Shown here: piece after piece, positions 34,091 to 45,414 of the stretch
Position numbering within the stretch: the first letter of the stretch is position 1
Layout of the letters: each line of letters opens with the position of its first letter
The notes under the pieces: model-generated
Seen by the model: the letters and a program-made list of their open reading frames with translations, nothing else
Databases searched by the model: none
What the model was told of the DNA's origin: nothing
Position numbers and translations under genes: made by a program
Origin: Craspedostauros australis
Taxonomy: Eukaryota; Bacillariophyta; Bacillariophyceae; Mastogloiales; Achnanthaceae
Length of the DNA stretch: 64,000 bases
Reading direction: 5' to 3'
Assembly (NCBI GenBank): GCA_026770025.1
Contig: JAMXDE010000030.1
Coordinates: 406,001 to 470,000, forward strand

Positions 34091-37000
34091 ATGGTGTCCC
34101 CAACCGACAGGCAACGCATCTCGCCCACCAACAGTCTCAACGAACGGCGAGTTAGCACGAACAGAAGATCGACGGGATCCGAGGGTTCGTCTTCGTCTTC
34201 GGCATCCTCTTCCTCCTCAAGAAGAGATCGTGACAGGCGCAAGGATGACAAGTCGGAGGAAGGAATCACGGGTACGTAGCAAACATGCAACATGCAACAT
34301 GAACACCAGCGCACACTTGTGCATGTCAACACTCATCTTACTCATCTTACCAATCGTTACATTTGTGCACTGTGTTGCTGTTGCTCCACTTCTCTCCATT
34401 CGTACTATCTCTGCTCGCATCATGCCATACAACACCAATGTTCCCTTCACCACCCACGATCGACGCAGTCGCCATCCGCATGCGCCCGCTTAACACCAGA
34501 GAGAATGACAAGAGACGTGTTTGGAAGGTCGTCCCAAAGTACTCCGCCATCACACAAACCACCAAGGCAGGCAAGCCGTTGCCCGAAAAGATCATGGGGA
34601 GAACTTTTTTCCAATTCGACAGAGTGTTCGGCGAGGAGAGCAGCACGAAGGGCGTGTACGACTCCGTCGCGAAGGGCATAGTCACCAACGTCGTAGGAGG
34701 ATTGAATGGAACGATCTTTGCCTACGGCCAGACATCGAGTGGAAAAACGTTCACAATGCAAGGGTCCGGAACGATCCAGGAAGGCAATGGACAATGCGGT
34801 GGCCTCGTCCACATGGCGGCGAGGGACATCTTCGAGAAGATCCAGCAGAATCCCGACAGGATATTCCTCGTGCGAACCAGCTTCTTGGAAATCTACAACG
34901 AAGAGGTGCGAGATCTGCTCTCCGATTCCAACAGGACGCTGCCCATCCGCGAAGACCCACGCCGCGGTGTATTTGTGCAGTCAATGGAGGAAATCGTTTC
35001 GGACTACGAGAGTTTGCTGCGGGTGCTGTTTCAGGGTGAGAAATCGCGATCGGTCGCTGCCACAGGAATGAACGAACGGTCCTCGCGCAGTCACACCATC
35101 TTCCGAGTGACGATCGAGAGCAGAATGAAGGAGACCGGCAAGGCCAGCCCCAGCAGCGATGATTCCGACGATGATTCCGACACCGAGAACAAGCCACCTT
35201 CTGGTGATGGAGCTGTGCGAATCTCCACCTTGAATCTCGTGGACTTGGCCGGATCCGAAAGTGTGAGGCACACCGGTGCCACAGGCGAGCGTCAGAAAGA
35301 GGGCGGAATGATCAATCAAAGGTGAGCGCTGCAGTTGTGCATGCAATATGTTTTCCACCATTCCGTGCACCGTTGACTGCTGTTGCCAACCGTTGCCGCA
35401 CACAAAGCATCCACAACAACAGCTACGCCTTCCAGCGTTCAATTTCTCACCCAAGTCCCTAAATCCATTTTACATTTCTCCCACTAACAACACGACATCC
35501 AATCATGTGACACAGTCTACTCACGCTGTCGCAAGTGATTGTGAAGCTCGGGCAACCAACGGCGATGCATATCAACTTTCGCGACTCCAAGTTGACCCGC
35601 ATCTTGCAGCCTTCGTTGTCCGGAAATGCGCGAATGGCCGTGATCTGCTGCGCAACACCTTCCGAGCTGTACCTCGAGGAGACCAGATCCACTCTCCAAT
35701 TCGCATCGAGAGCCAAGTTGGTGAAGACGAATGCCAAGGTGAACGAGGTTTTGGACGAGCGGTCAATGATCCGCAAATTGCAAAGAGAGCTGGCGGAGGC
35801 GAAGCGTCGGGCCAACGGCTCCGGCGACATTCAGCAGCTGAAGGAACTGGAGGATCGGGCCGCAACCGCCGGCACCGCCGCCATCGAAGCCAAGGAGAAG
35901 CTCGATCGATTGAAGGCCTCCATTCTGAACGTGGGTTCGATCTTCACAGCCACACACAGCCCGTCGGGACGTGCATCAAGGCAGTCGCAGAAGATGAGGC
36001 GTCGCCGCAGATCCGACGGTGCTTTTCAGATACAGAGGTCCACTCCTACCAAGGATTCCGCGCCAGACGTCCCCGCGCCATCCACAATCCCACGACCTAT
36101 GAAAAAATCCAAGATTGCTCCACCAAAACCTCTGGAGGTATCCAACGAAATCCAACTGATCCGCGCAGCTCTAACTTCGAAGGCGAGGGCTCTGGATGCC
36201 ATGGGCATCCGGATCGAAGACTACCTCCGCCATCTTGACGCGAAGCAGAAGACCATCGACGAGCAAACGAAAGTCAATGAGAACTTGGCGGCGGAGGGCG
36301 AAGGGCAACGTCATCGCACAGATGAGATGTCGTCAATCATCAGCTCGTTACGCCAGGAATTGGAAGGTTTCAAGGCTCAGTGCACAGACATTTCCAGCCA
36401 ACGTGAGATCGAACGCGCAGAAGCCGAACAGCTGATTTCCGGCATCACAGCAGACAGAGCATCCGCGATCGAGAGCATCGAGATCTTGAGCGGTGAAATC
36501 GAGACCCTCAAGAAAGAGAACCGACGCAATGCATTCAGCATCGCGGAGGTGCTTGACCAGAAGGAGCTCCTCATCCAGGAGAAGGGCCGAGAGAATGCCA
36601 TGGTGCAGAAGCTTGTGACTCGAATTCAGGCCATGGAAGAGGACAGGTCTGATATGCAGGCCAAGATTGCATCGCTGAAGGACAATCTGCAGAACTCATC
36701 GAATGCCAGGGACGAGTTGACCGAAGAGCTGACACATGTGAAACAGGCGTGCGCTGATGGTCACGAGCAGCTCGCATCTGTGCAGAACTCGTTGCAGACA
36801 ACCACGCGGGCTCTCAATGCGAGCAAACTGGAGGCAGAAATCAAAACTGTCGCGCTACGACGGCAGGAGGAAGCGTCACAAACCGCGCTGAACCGCAAGG
36901 CTGAGGAGTTGGAGTCACGCCAAGCAGATGTGCTGCGTTTGAGGCAAGATAACGCAAACCTGGAGCAGAAGCTTGGCACAGAGGTCGAGGAGCGCACTCG

Positions 37001-40000
37001 GCTGCAATTCAGTGTAAAGGCTCTTGAGGAGAATGCCATCCACCACAGTGCGGAAATGGAGGAATTGCGTCAGCAATTCGTCATGTCGGCCAGCCGTTGC
37101 TCTGCTCTGCAGATGGATCTGCTCGAAATGAAGGAGAAGGCAGACGAAGCGGAGGTCCACCAACACACAATCGAAACACTGAAGATCGAACTTCAAACCT
37201 CTGAGCAGCGCATCGCCGATGCTGAGGAGCAGCTTGCAACCACGTCGCAGCAGCACGATGATGAAGTATCGACATTGATGACGCAGCTGCAAAGAGGCCA
37301 GGACCGCATTGCCGAGCTCGAGACTTCGAAGAGGCGATCAAGCGACGAATGTGCTACTTTGAAGCAAGAATTGGGAGAGAGTGTCAGCAAGGTTGAACAT
37401 CTCGAAGCCGAGGCGCTTTCCATCCTCGAGCTGCTCGAGCAGACCACCCAAACCAAGAACAAGGCAGAAGGCGAACTCAAGGGAGTGTTTCATTCCAAAG
37501 AAGATGTAGAGCGTCAGCTGAAGGATACCGCAGCACGTCTTGATGAAGCTAATGAGACCCTCGAAGAGGCGATGGATGCACTGAAGGAGCTTGAGGAGTT
37601 CAAGAAAGCAGCACAAGCGGACCTTCTTGACGCGAACAGATCGAAGGAGTCGTTGCAGACTGAAGTTGCTGACAAAGCAGCTGCTTGCGCCCAGCTCGAA
37701 TCTCGTCTTTCAAACCTCGAAGCGACCTCAGCCGAAACGTATGCTGACCTTGAAGCCAAGATCGACTCGATGGCCCATGATCGTGAAGAACTTGCGAAGA
37801 AGAACGACGAGCTGGCGACGGACTTGAACGAGGCCAGCATGAACCTTGAACAGCTAACTGAGCACCAGCAGGCCACTGCAGCATCCCTGAAAGCCAAGGA
37901 AGCGGAGCTGTTTTCAATGACTCAAGCACGCGATGACCTTCTCGTGCAACTCGCGAGAGCTGAAGAGCAGCGAGAGCAGTTGTCACAAGAGCTGGCATCT
38001 TCCAGCGGAACATGCTCGCAACTGGAGGACAACGCAACCAAGCTTCAAGAAACGGTTGATCAGCTTCGACAGACGCTTTCCCAAACGCAGGGTGAACTTG
38101 AGGCGCTCACAAAACAGAGTGCCCAACAGCAAAAGCACCACGAGGAGGCCATCAACCAGGCAAATACAGCAGCTGGGCAAACCGCAGCGCAGGCAGCGGA
38201 GCAGATTTCGGATCTCGAGACCAAGAGCCACGAACAACGTCTGAAACTCGGCGCGACCGAGGCTGAATTGTCGACCGCCAACGAGGAGCTCGAATCTTCG
38301 AAGTCGCTTTTGCAGCAAGTCATGGCAGATCTGGAACATGCGAAAGCTGACCTGGAACAGGCGAAGGATGAAATCGCTGCCAAAGCTGACGTCGAAGCTC
38401 TCCTTGAGGAGCGCGAAGAAGCCTGCAAGTCTCTGCATGACATCAACGAGAAGATCACAGCCGACGTTTCGCAGTGCAGAGCAGAACTGGAAGAGCTCAG
38501 GTTGAATTCGCTTGCATCCGAAGAGAAACTTGGACAGCTCGAAGGAGAGTTGGCGAAATCCAAGCACCAGCACGATCAGCTTCAACTTGTGACGAAAGGA
38601 ACAGAAGCGGAGCTCCAATCCAACGCGGAGCGTTTGGCAGAACAGCATCAGAAGTACGACGAGTTGCTCGCAGAAAAGGAACGAGCAGAACTGCTGGCAA
38701 CCGCGCGCATCGTGCAACTAGAAAGTACGCATGCGGAACTGTTGACCAAGGTGGAAGGCTTGACCGTGTGCCTATCGAATGCCCACGAAGACCTTGAGGT
38801 GTCGATGTTGACAACCGCCCGGTTGGAGCATGAACTGGGATCCACCACGACTGCGCTGGCTGGAAAGCATGAAGTTGAAATCAAGCTTGATGAATACAGG
38901 GCACAGTGCGACGAATTGGTGCAGACCAATGAACTCCTCCGGCAGAATCTGACACATTGCGAACAACATCTCGGACAGTCCGAAGGAGCCATGGAAGAAT
39001 TGAAGGAGCAGCTGGAATCCGCTTCGGTTGAGGCCGTTCGGCTCAGAACTTCGAAACAGGATCTTCAGAAGAGCTTGGAGAATCTGCAGCGTGAGTTGGA
39101 GGAGGCAGAGGCATCTATCACCGAGCATCGCGCTATGCAACAAACCATGACCACGGAGCATGAACGTAGTGCAGCAGAGGCCGCTTGCGCTGCGTCCACA
39201 AGAATCGCAGAACTCGAGGCAACGAACCAAGAGCTGTCGACGAAGGTGACCGAAGTGACCCTGTCGCGCTCGCAGATGGAGGAACGCCTTCTGTTCGTCA
39301 CAGCCGAAGCTGAAGACTTACGCAAGCAGCTTCAAGCATCATGTAAACGACTGGATGAGATATCGGAACTCGAGTGCTCATTGTCCCAACGCGACTCCAC
39401 GATCAAGGACATGGAGGAACACCTAACGAAGCTGGAAGGCGAGGCCGCAGACACGAAGCAGCTTCTCGAGGAATCCCGTGGCAACTTGAAGACCCTGGCG
39501 GAGGAGAACGACGAGCTTTGCGAAGAGCTGGATCTCATGACGGACCAATCCGTACGACTTCATGAGCTTTCGCAAGTGATCCAAACAGATCTGGAAGAAG
39601 CGATCGACGACAACATCAGACTCGCGTATGAGAAGCAGACGGTGGAGGCAACGCTGCTGGAAACCCGAAAGGAACGCACCGACGTAGAGGACGACGCAAA
39701 GGTGATCCGTGCGAAGCTTCAGGCTGCGGAGAATGAAGCAGATGAGATGAGGCAGCTGCTCCTTGCCGCCAGGAACGAGGCGGAGATGGCCGCGCACGTT
39801 GGCGAGCAGCTGCGCGCGATGGAAGAGAAAAGCCACCAGCTGATGGAGCAAGTCGATGAATCTCATTCGCAGCAAGAGTCGATGCAGCGCACCATGGAGG
39901 AACAAAGTGCGGCGCATGAAGCCGCGGTGCAGGAACTGCAGCAGTCTCGAGAATCGCTCATGTCCAAGCTTCGCAACCTTGAGGGGGAGCGGGACGCCTC

Positions 40001-42473
40001 CATGTCAGCGCTGGAGAGCCAGTATGAGGAGGTCTCCGCCATGTCGAAGGATCTGGAATCGGCTCGTGAACAGTGCGACAAGCTGAAGAAGCAAGTGGCG
40101 ACGCTGGAGTCGACGCAGCGCAAGATCCAAGAGCTGGAATCGGTGAACCAAGATCTGAAGCATCTGTTGGATGTGTCGAACGCCAGCGTGGAGGAAGCGC
40201 GATCAGCTGCGATCGCCGCCGATGACGAGCTGAAGGCGAAGGAGAGGGAGCTCGAGGATCTGCTTTATCGGAATGTGCAGCTGGAGGAAGAGCTGAAGTC
40301 CATGGAATCGCCTCGAGCAACAGGCCAAGGGAACTCGAACAGCAGCATCGCAGACCTGCACTTCCAGATCGATGAACTCGGCCGAGACAACGAGGAGATG
40401 CGACTTGCACTGGAGCAGGCGAAGTGCGAACGGGAGGAGTCGGAATCCACCCTCCGGCGCCAGATGGGAGACGAGCAACGAGCTCTGATTCAGGAAGGCG
40501 AGCAACGCATGCACAAGCTCCGAGCGGAGGCGGAAGATCTTCGTACAGCGCTGAAGGCGTCGGACTCTGAGGGCTACGCAGCACGCCAGCAGCTGGAGGT
40601 GCTGCGTGACCGAGCCGACCATGCAGAGAAGAAGGTTCTGCAGACGGAGAAGGAGAAGGTGAATCTGGAAGCCCGGCTGTCATCGCAGGGTGCCCAGCTC
40701 TCAACAGCCATGTCTGAGCTCAGTGCTGCGAAGATGGAGACCTACTCCCAACGCGGCGCTGTGGATGACTTGAAATCGAAGCTGCACAAGGCACAGGAGA
40801 ACCTCGACTCATCCAAGAGCGAGGCCAACATGCTCCGACGCAAGCTCTCCAGGGTCGAAGCAGACGTGCGCGCCATCCAAGATGAGAGAGACAAGCTGAA
40901 GCAGCGCGAGGCCAAGCTGGCATTGCAACAACAGCAGCACCAGCAGCAGCACCAGCAGCGCCTGGCATCACTTGAGGAGGTGGAAGGTTTAGAGAAGCAG
41001 CTTCTGCATCAGAGCGCTGCGATGGACAATCTCAAATCGCAGCTCGCCACCAAGGAGAGGCAGGTCCAGACCATGCGAGACAGCGTTGCGGCGTCGAGGA
41101 CGGCATCGGAGATGGCGGCATCAGCAAAGACCCGTGCGAATGAGCTGGAAGGGCGCATCGGGGAGCTCATCTCGGAGATGAAGACGAAGGATGCGCGCAT
41201 CAAGAAGCTCGAGGCCGTGAGACTTACGAAGGAGCAGTACGCGAACATCAAGCGCATGCGGAAGGAGAGGGATACATTCGAGAAGGAGCTGAAGGTGGCT
41301 GCAGCGGACCTTCAGAAGCACGTGACCGAGATTGATCGATTGCGACAGGAGATCGCCTCCACGTCTGGAGGTGCCGAGACGTCGGAGCTCCGGTTTCACA
41401 AGGAAGTGATGGAGAAGAAGATACGCAAGTACTCGACGCAACTGCAGCAGGCGGAAGAAGAGAAGACGTCCATGATGCAGATGATCCGGTCCTCGATTCC
41501 GAGTCTGCGCAAGGAAACCTCCGCAAAGCAAGCCATCTCGGACATCTGCAACAAGCTGATTGCGTTGGAGGGCAATGCTGAAGGTGGCTTGCGGCGCACC
41601 TCAAACGCCAAGGACGTGGAGGACTGCAAAGAGGAGATCGCATCCCTTCGCAAAGGCCTGAAGAAGTCTCACAACGACTACCAAGAGGCCGTGACCGCCC
41701 GGCAGATCCTGCAGCAGGCACTCAACGAGGCAGAGGAGAGGTTGTCTCGGGCCATTGCTGAACGCGAAGAGACTGGCAAGCAGCTCGAGGAGCTCCGCAA
41801 CGAGGGCGCGTCCGGTGGGGACGACCTGCGACGGAAGTTCAAGTTCCTCGAGCAGGAGAATCTGCAGCTCATGCTCGAGAGCAAGAAACTGAAGAAGCAG
41901 GCGAAGTTGGCGCGTGACGAGGTTGAGATGATGAAGCTGGATGCCACGAACGAACCGACGATCGACTTTTCAAAACCCAGCACGTTCTCCAAGAGGCAAA
42001 GGTCCGAAGCGACGGTCGCTGGCACAATGAAGTCTCCCCTCGCCGGCCATCGCAACCGTCCATTGCGGGTGAGATCCACCAATTTGGACGAAGGCACATT
42101 GGCTGGGCGCGGACAGCGCGGCGACAACCGCATGAACTCCGCGACGAAAGCTCAAGTCGGCGATGCGACGGAACAGCTTGCCACATCCAAGGTTGGCAGA
42201 CGCGAACGACATGCCCATCATCTCGTCCGCACTGTTGGTGCACCAAGCGACAGCAACAACGACAAGGAGAATGTGTCGAAGTCGACGAAGCACTCCACAC
42301 CTTCCCGCACAGTTGTGGGCAACAAGAGGAAGATTTTTTCTGCCACACCTGACGGGAGCGCGCACAAAATGAAGGCCATCAACGGTCCGGCAACTCGAGC
42401 CAGAGCAGTTCCGGGTCTTGGCGAGGCGGCGCTGAACGCTGATGATACGCCCGCAGAGTGCCAGCAGAGCTAA
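34091..42473 (+). CDS. Long kinesin with N-terminal motor, kinesin-7/CENP-E-like, 3 exons
   Basis: Deduced 2663 residues. Exons are 34091-34271, 34469-35321 and 35516-42473, with introns of 197 and 194 bases and donors GTACGT and GTGAGC. The joins restore the motor: TVAIRMRPLN across intron 1 and INQSLLTLSQVI across intron 2. A Ser/Arg-rich 60-residue head precedes the motor, which shows the P-loop GQTSSGKT at 147-154, switch I NERSSRSH, switch II LVDLAGSE and the neck-proximal HINFRDSKLTRILQPSL. From about residue 430 to 2450 it is an almost unbroken coiled coil rich in Glu, Gln, Leu and Ala. The tail is basic and disordered. The motor motifs and great length fit CENP-E, which links kinetochores to microtubule plus ends. 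The C-terminus (PAECQQS) lacks the CAAX farnesylation box of animal CENP-E. An ATP-driven mitotic role is inferred. Confidence 0.93.
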
Positions 42474-43629
42474 TAGTACCAACACAGAGACAGCATTGTA
42501 AATGCATTTGCGCTGGATATGATACAAAGTGGTGGCATGTTGCGTAGCAAATGTTTTCCATCGTGCGGGGAGTAGTAGGATTGGTGTTGGTATGCCAAAC
42601 CCATGAGTAATCGACCATGAGTCATCGAGCATGACATTGTGTGGAGTTTGCAGATTGTGTTGGTTCCGTTGTGGGCTCGCCTCGCGTTTGAAACAGGACT
42701 CGCTCCCAAACGTGCCATAGGTTCTGGTTGTCTTCGCGTTGGACAATGGTGTCCAGAAGTGACATCATGAATCCCATCGATGAAACGGAACCATATATGA
42801 CGTAACATTAAGACCTTAATATATTTATACAATTTTGATGACTTGGGACAATGAGAAATCGCGAACCCCCAAGCAACCTGCGTGTGCACTTTGCGTGGGC
42901 AAAGATTCCTCGTGTTTTGTGGAGGTTTGCAATCGTGGAGAGAATTGACACACGACATCACTCGACGTGTTTGGTGGAACGAGAAAGCGCAAGTGCAATG
43001 ACAACCAGAACCCAAACTCGACACCAAACATCAGCAACGGGAACGGCATCAACTCTGCCATCACCTTTGGCGTCAATCTTCCATCCGTGTTGTCGCCAGG
43101 CACGCCGCGACGAGATACGGTTGTCGTTCTCGTAATCGTCGGTACACGTAATCGTACGATGCGGCCACGAGGCGGAACTGTCAGCATCACAACTCGTTCC
43201 CATACTCGCATCTCAAGGATACGGCTACGCACTGGCTGCGAACCTTGTGACAATCTCGTCAATTCCTCGTTCCCATACCCCTTCTCTCCGTGTTTCTCGA
43301 CCAAGCTCCCATTCAACAACAGCAGAAGGAACCCTTCTGTAATCCTGGTTCTGCAACTGCAACAAGGCGAACATCTCCTTTCCATCGGATCCGGCTTCGT
43401 TTCGTCGCCTTCGGTTTCAGAGCGCACTGTCCGAGCCATCATAGTCGTACCAGCAGAGAGCAGTCGGACACCAAGCCCATAATCCGCAACTGGACCCACA
43501 GCTCAACACCTCACGGCTCAATACCCAACTGTTCTACAACTCAACAACAGTCCACACCGCCATCGTCATCGCCACTAACAAGTACTCGTACACGCGCCAA
43601 CACCCACACTCTCACGATCAACAGCCAAG
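42474..43629. other. Intergenic region, no supported gene
   Basis: Kinesin 3' flank, then the leader of the next gene. Frames of 170-225 codons exist on both strands at 42825-43499, but they overlap each other, lack good ATG starts and show no domain. The 130 bases before 43630 are rich in caac/cacc words, a composition also seen before the ATG at 62298. Confidence 0.5.
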
Positions 43630-44400
43630 ATGCCACCAAATAAGGCCTTCAAAGGATCGCATGTCAACTTCAACGGCACGGTTGACATCCTCAACGCGGG
43701 CGGGATCGTCCATGCGGCTCTCCCACCGCCAGACACCAGATCGCTCCCACAAACACTGCCGAAGACGGTCTCGCAGCCTTTGAAGGCACCTCAGCAAGCG
43801 ACCGGACTCAAGTCTGCCGCTCCATCTGGTTCGCAGCCATTGCAACAGCAGAAGCAGCAGAAGTCAGACGATGCTAAGGCATACTGGGACTGGGCCTACG
43901 AATCGCAAGGCAAGAAGGCCGAGCGCGAACGAATCCTGAAGGACATCCTCGAGAAGGATCGCATCCGTCAGATTCTCAGCACGAAGCACATCGAGGAGCA
44001 CCTCATCCGCACCCATTTCGACGTTCTGTCCCCCGGTGACGTGGACGATGGTGGCAGCGACAACAACGCTCCTCAGAGCGCCAAAGCAGCCTCGGCATCG
44101 CAGGAGCAACTGCAGCAGCAGGCCGACAGCTACTGGGAATGGCCGACACCGCCGCTTGGCGTGAACGAAGCTCCAAAGGAAGAAACGTACTGGTACATGC
44201 CTCCCACGGAGCCAAAGGTAGCCGGCCAGGAAGAGGAGAAGCTGCTGCAGCAAATCCTGAAGCAGGAGCAATGCCGTCAAGTACTATCTGCTGACCATGT
44301 CGTCAGCAACCTCGAGGCTGCATCGGGCGGCTTCAAAGACCCTGGCGCCGGACATGCCGTGCCGGCCGCATCAGGCAGCGAGTCATACTGGGACTGGTAA
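43630..44400 (+). CDS. Unrecognised protein with repeated YWxW motifs
   Basis: 256 residues from an ATG in a good context (gccaagATGCC). I do not recognise the family. It has a two-fold internal repeat. A YWDW motif at 85-88 precedes a charged helix at 98-125 (RILKDILEKDRIRQILSTKH). A YWEW at 168-171 and a YWYM at 187-190 precede a matching helix at 202-229 (LLQQILKQEQCRQVLSADH). A final YWDW forms the last four residues. Linkers are rich in Gln, Ala, Ser and Pro. There is no signal peptide or membrane segment, so it is probably cytosolic or nuclear. The repeated aromatic clusters at domain edges and at the exact C-terminus suggest short binding motifs. The single exon is on the plus strand, convergent with the DUF1800-DUF1501 gene. 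Confidence 0.75.
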   Translation: MPPNKAFKGSHVNFNGTVDILNAGGIVHAALPPPDTRSLPQTLPKTVSQPLKAPQQATGLKSAAPSGSQPLQQQKQQKSDDAKAYWDWAYESQGKKAERERILKDILEKDRIRQILSTKHIEEHLIRTHFDVLSPGDVDDGGSDNNAPQSAKAASASQEQLQQQADSYWEWPTPPLGVNEAPKEETYWYMPPTEPKVAGQEEEKLLQQILKQEQCRQVLSADHVVSNLEAASGGFKDPGAGHAVPAASGSESYWDW

Positions 44401-45414
44401 GACGAGCGCGAAGGGTACGGTCACCTCCGCGTGTATCGCCAGCGCCGTCAGCATCAGCCTTGCATGTCGGAACGGAACATCAGCCGGCCTGCAACCATTT
44501 TTCCCATCGGGGGTACAAATTAGTACGCTCCATACATTTTCACATACTCTACATCGAACCTCAATCGACCGAGACAATCCAGATTGCTCCATGCATCTTT
44601 GCATCCATCGTCACAAATGATCACCCACCTCCAATCCGTGCAGCGCTGACACCCCCACGCGATCTCCTCCGTTCCTGTCGACAATCAAGCGACGAATGGA
44701 CCTGGGGAGGAGAGTATGGTATTGCATCACGCGACAAATCTCAATACGAGCGCAGGCTAACAGGATCTTAATATCATAAAAATGCAAAACGACTTTGTTC
44801 ACGGATCAAGCGGCACAACTCCAAGGTGATGATAGCTCTGCTGCCGTCGCCGCCCCACAACCAGCTGCTTGCGGGTGCGTTTGGCTGACGATCTCGTGTC
44901 TGTCGTTGCTCTGCCGAAACTGTGCTCTGTTGATCTGCGTCACAGACCCCCGAGAAGACTTTGACCCAGCGACGCTCTTGTCGCGGTCACCTTGGAGGAT
45001 TCGCGGGCGAGGATGCACGAGTCCCTCCGCTCTTCGAGAGAGCACACGTTCCTTTCGTCTGCTTTTCACCCATCATGGTTGCACACGACGATTCGAAACC
45101 GTTGTATTCGCAGGTGCTCCAAACGACGGATTCTGGAATGCATAGAGTACGTGTATTGGAATATCATACGAATATGTTTGAATATGATATAGTGCACGTG
45201 ATGGACAGGCACGAGCCACATCCACCTGCGCTTGACCATTTGGTATGCCCAGATGTCCGAAACTTGAGAGCTGGCGATATGTTGTTTGACGGTTGCCCAT
45301 GACAAGCCTCATTGATGTTGTCTATGTTGCCATCATGTTGGGTGCTGCCAATTTTCGATGGACTTGCCTCTGTTGGTTCTTTCCCAGTGTTTGAAAGCTG
45401 TCGAAGCAAGCAAG
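44401..45414. other. Convergent intergenic region
   Basis: 3' flanks of two genes that face each other. Only short frames, none protein-like. AT-rich words near 44770 and 45140-45190 may serve transcript ends, but no signal can be assigned firmly. Confidence 0.5.

Noticed and set aside
42825-43499. Frames of 171 and 224 codons on opposite strands
   Set aside because: They mirror each other, start at non-ATG codons and show no recognisable motif.
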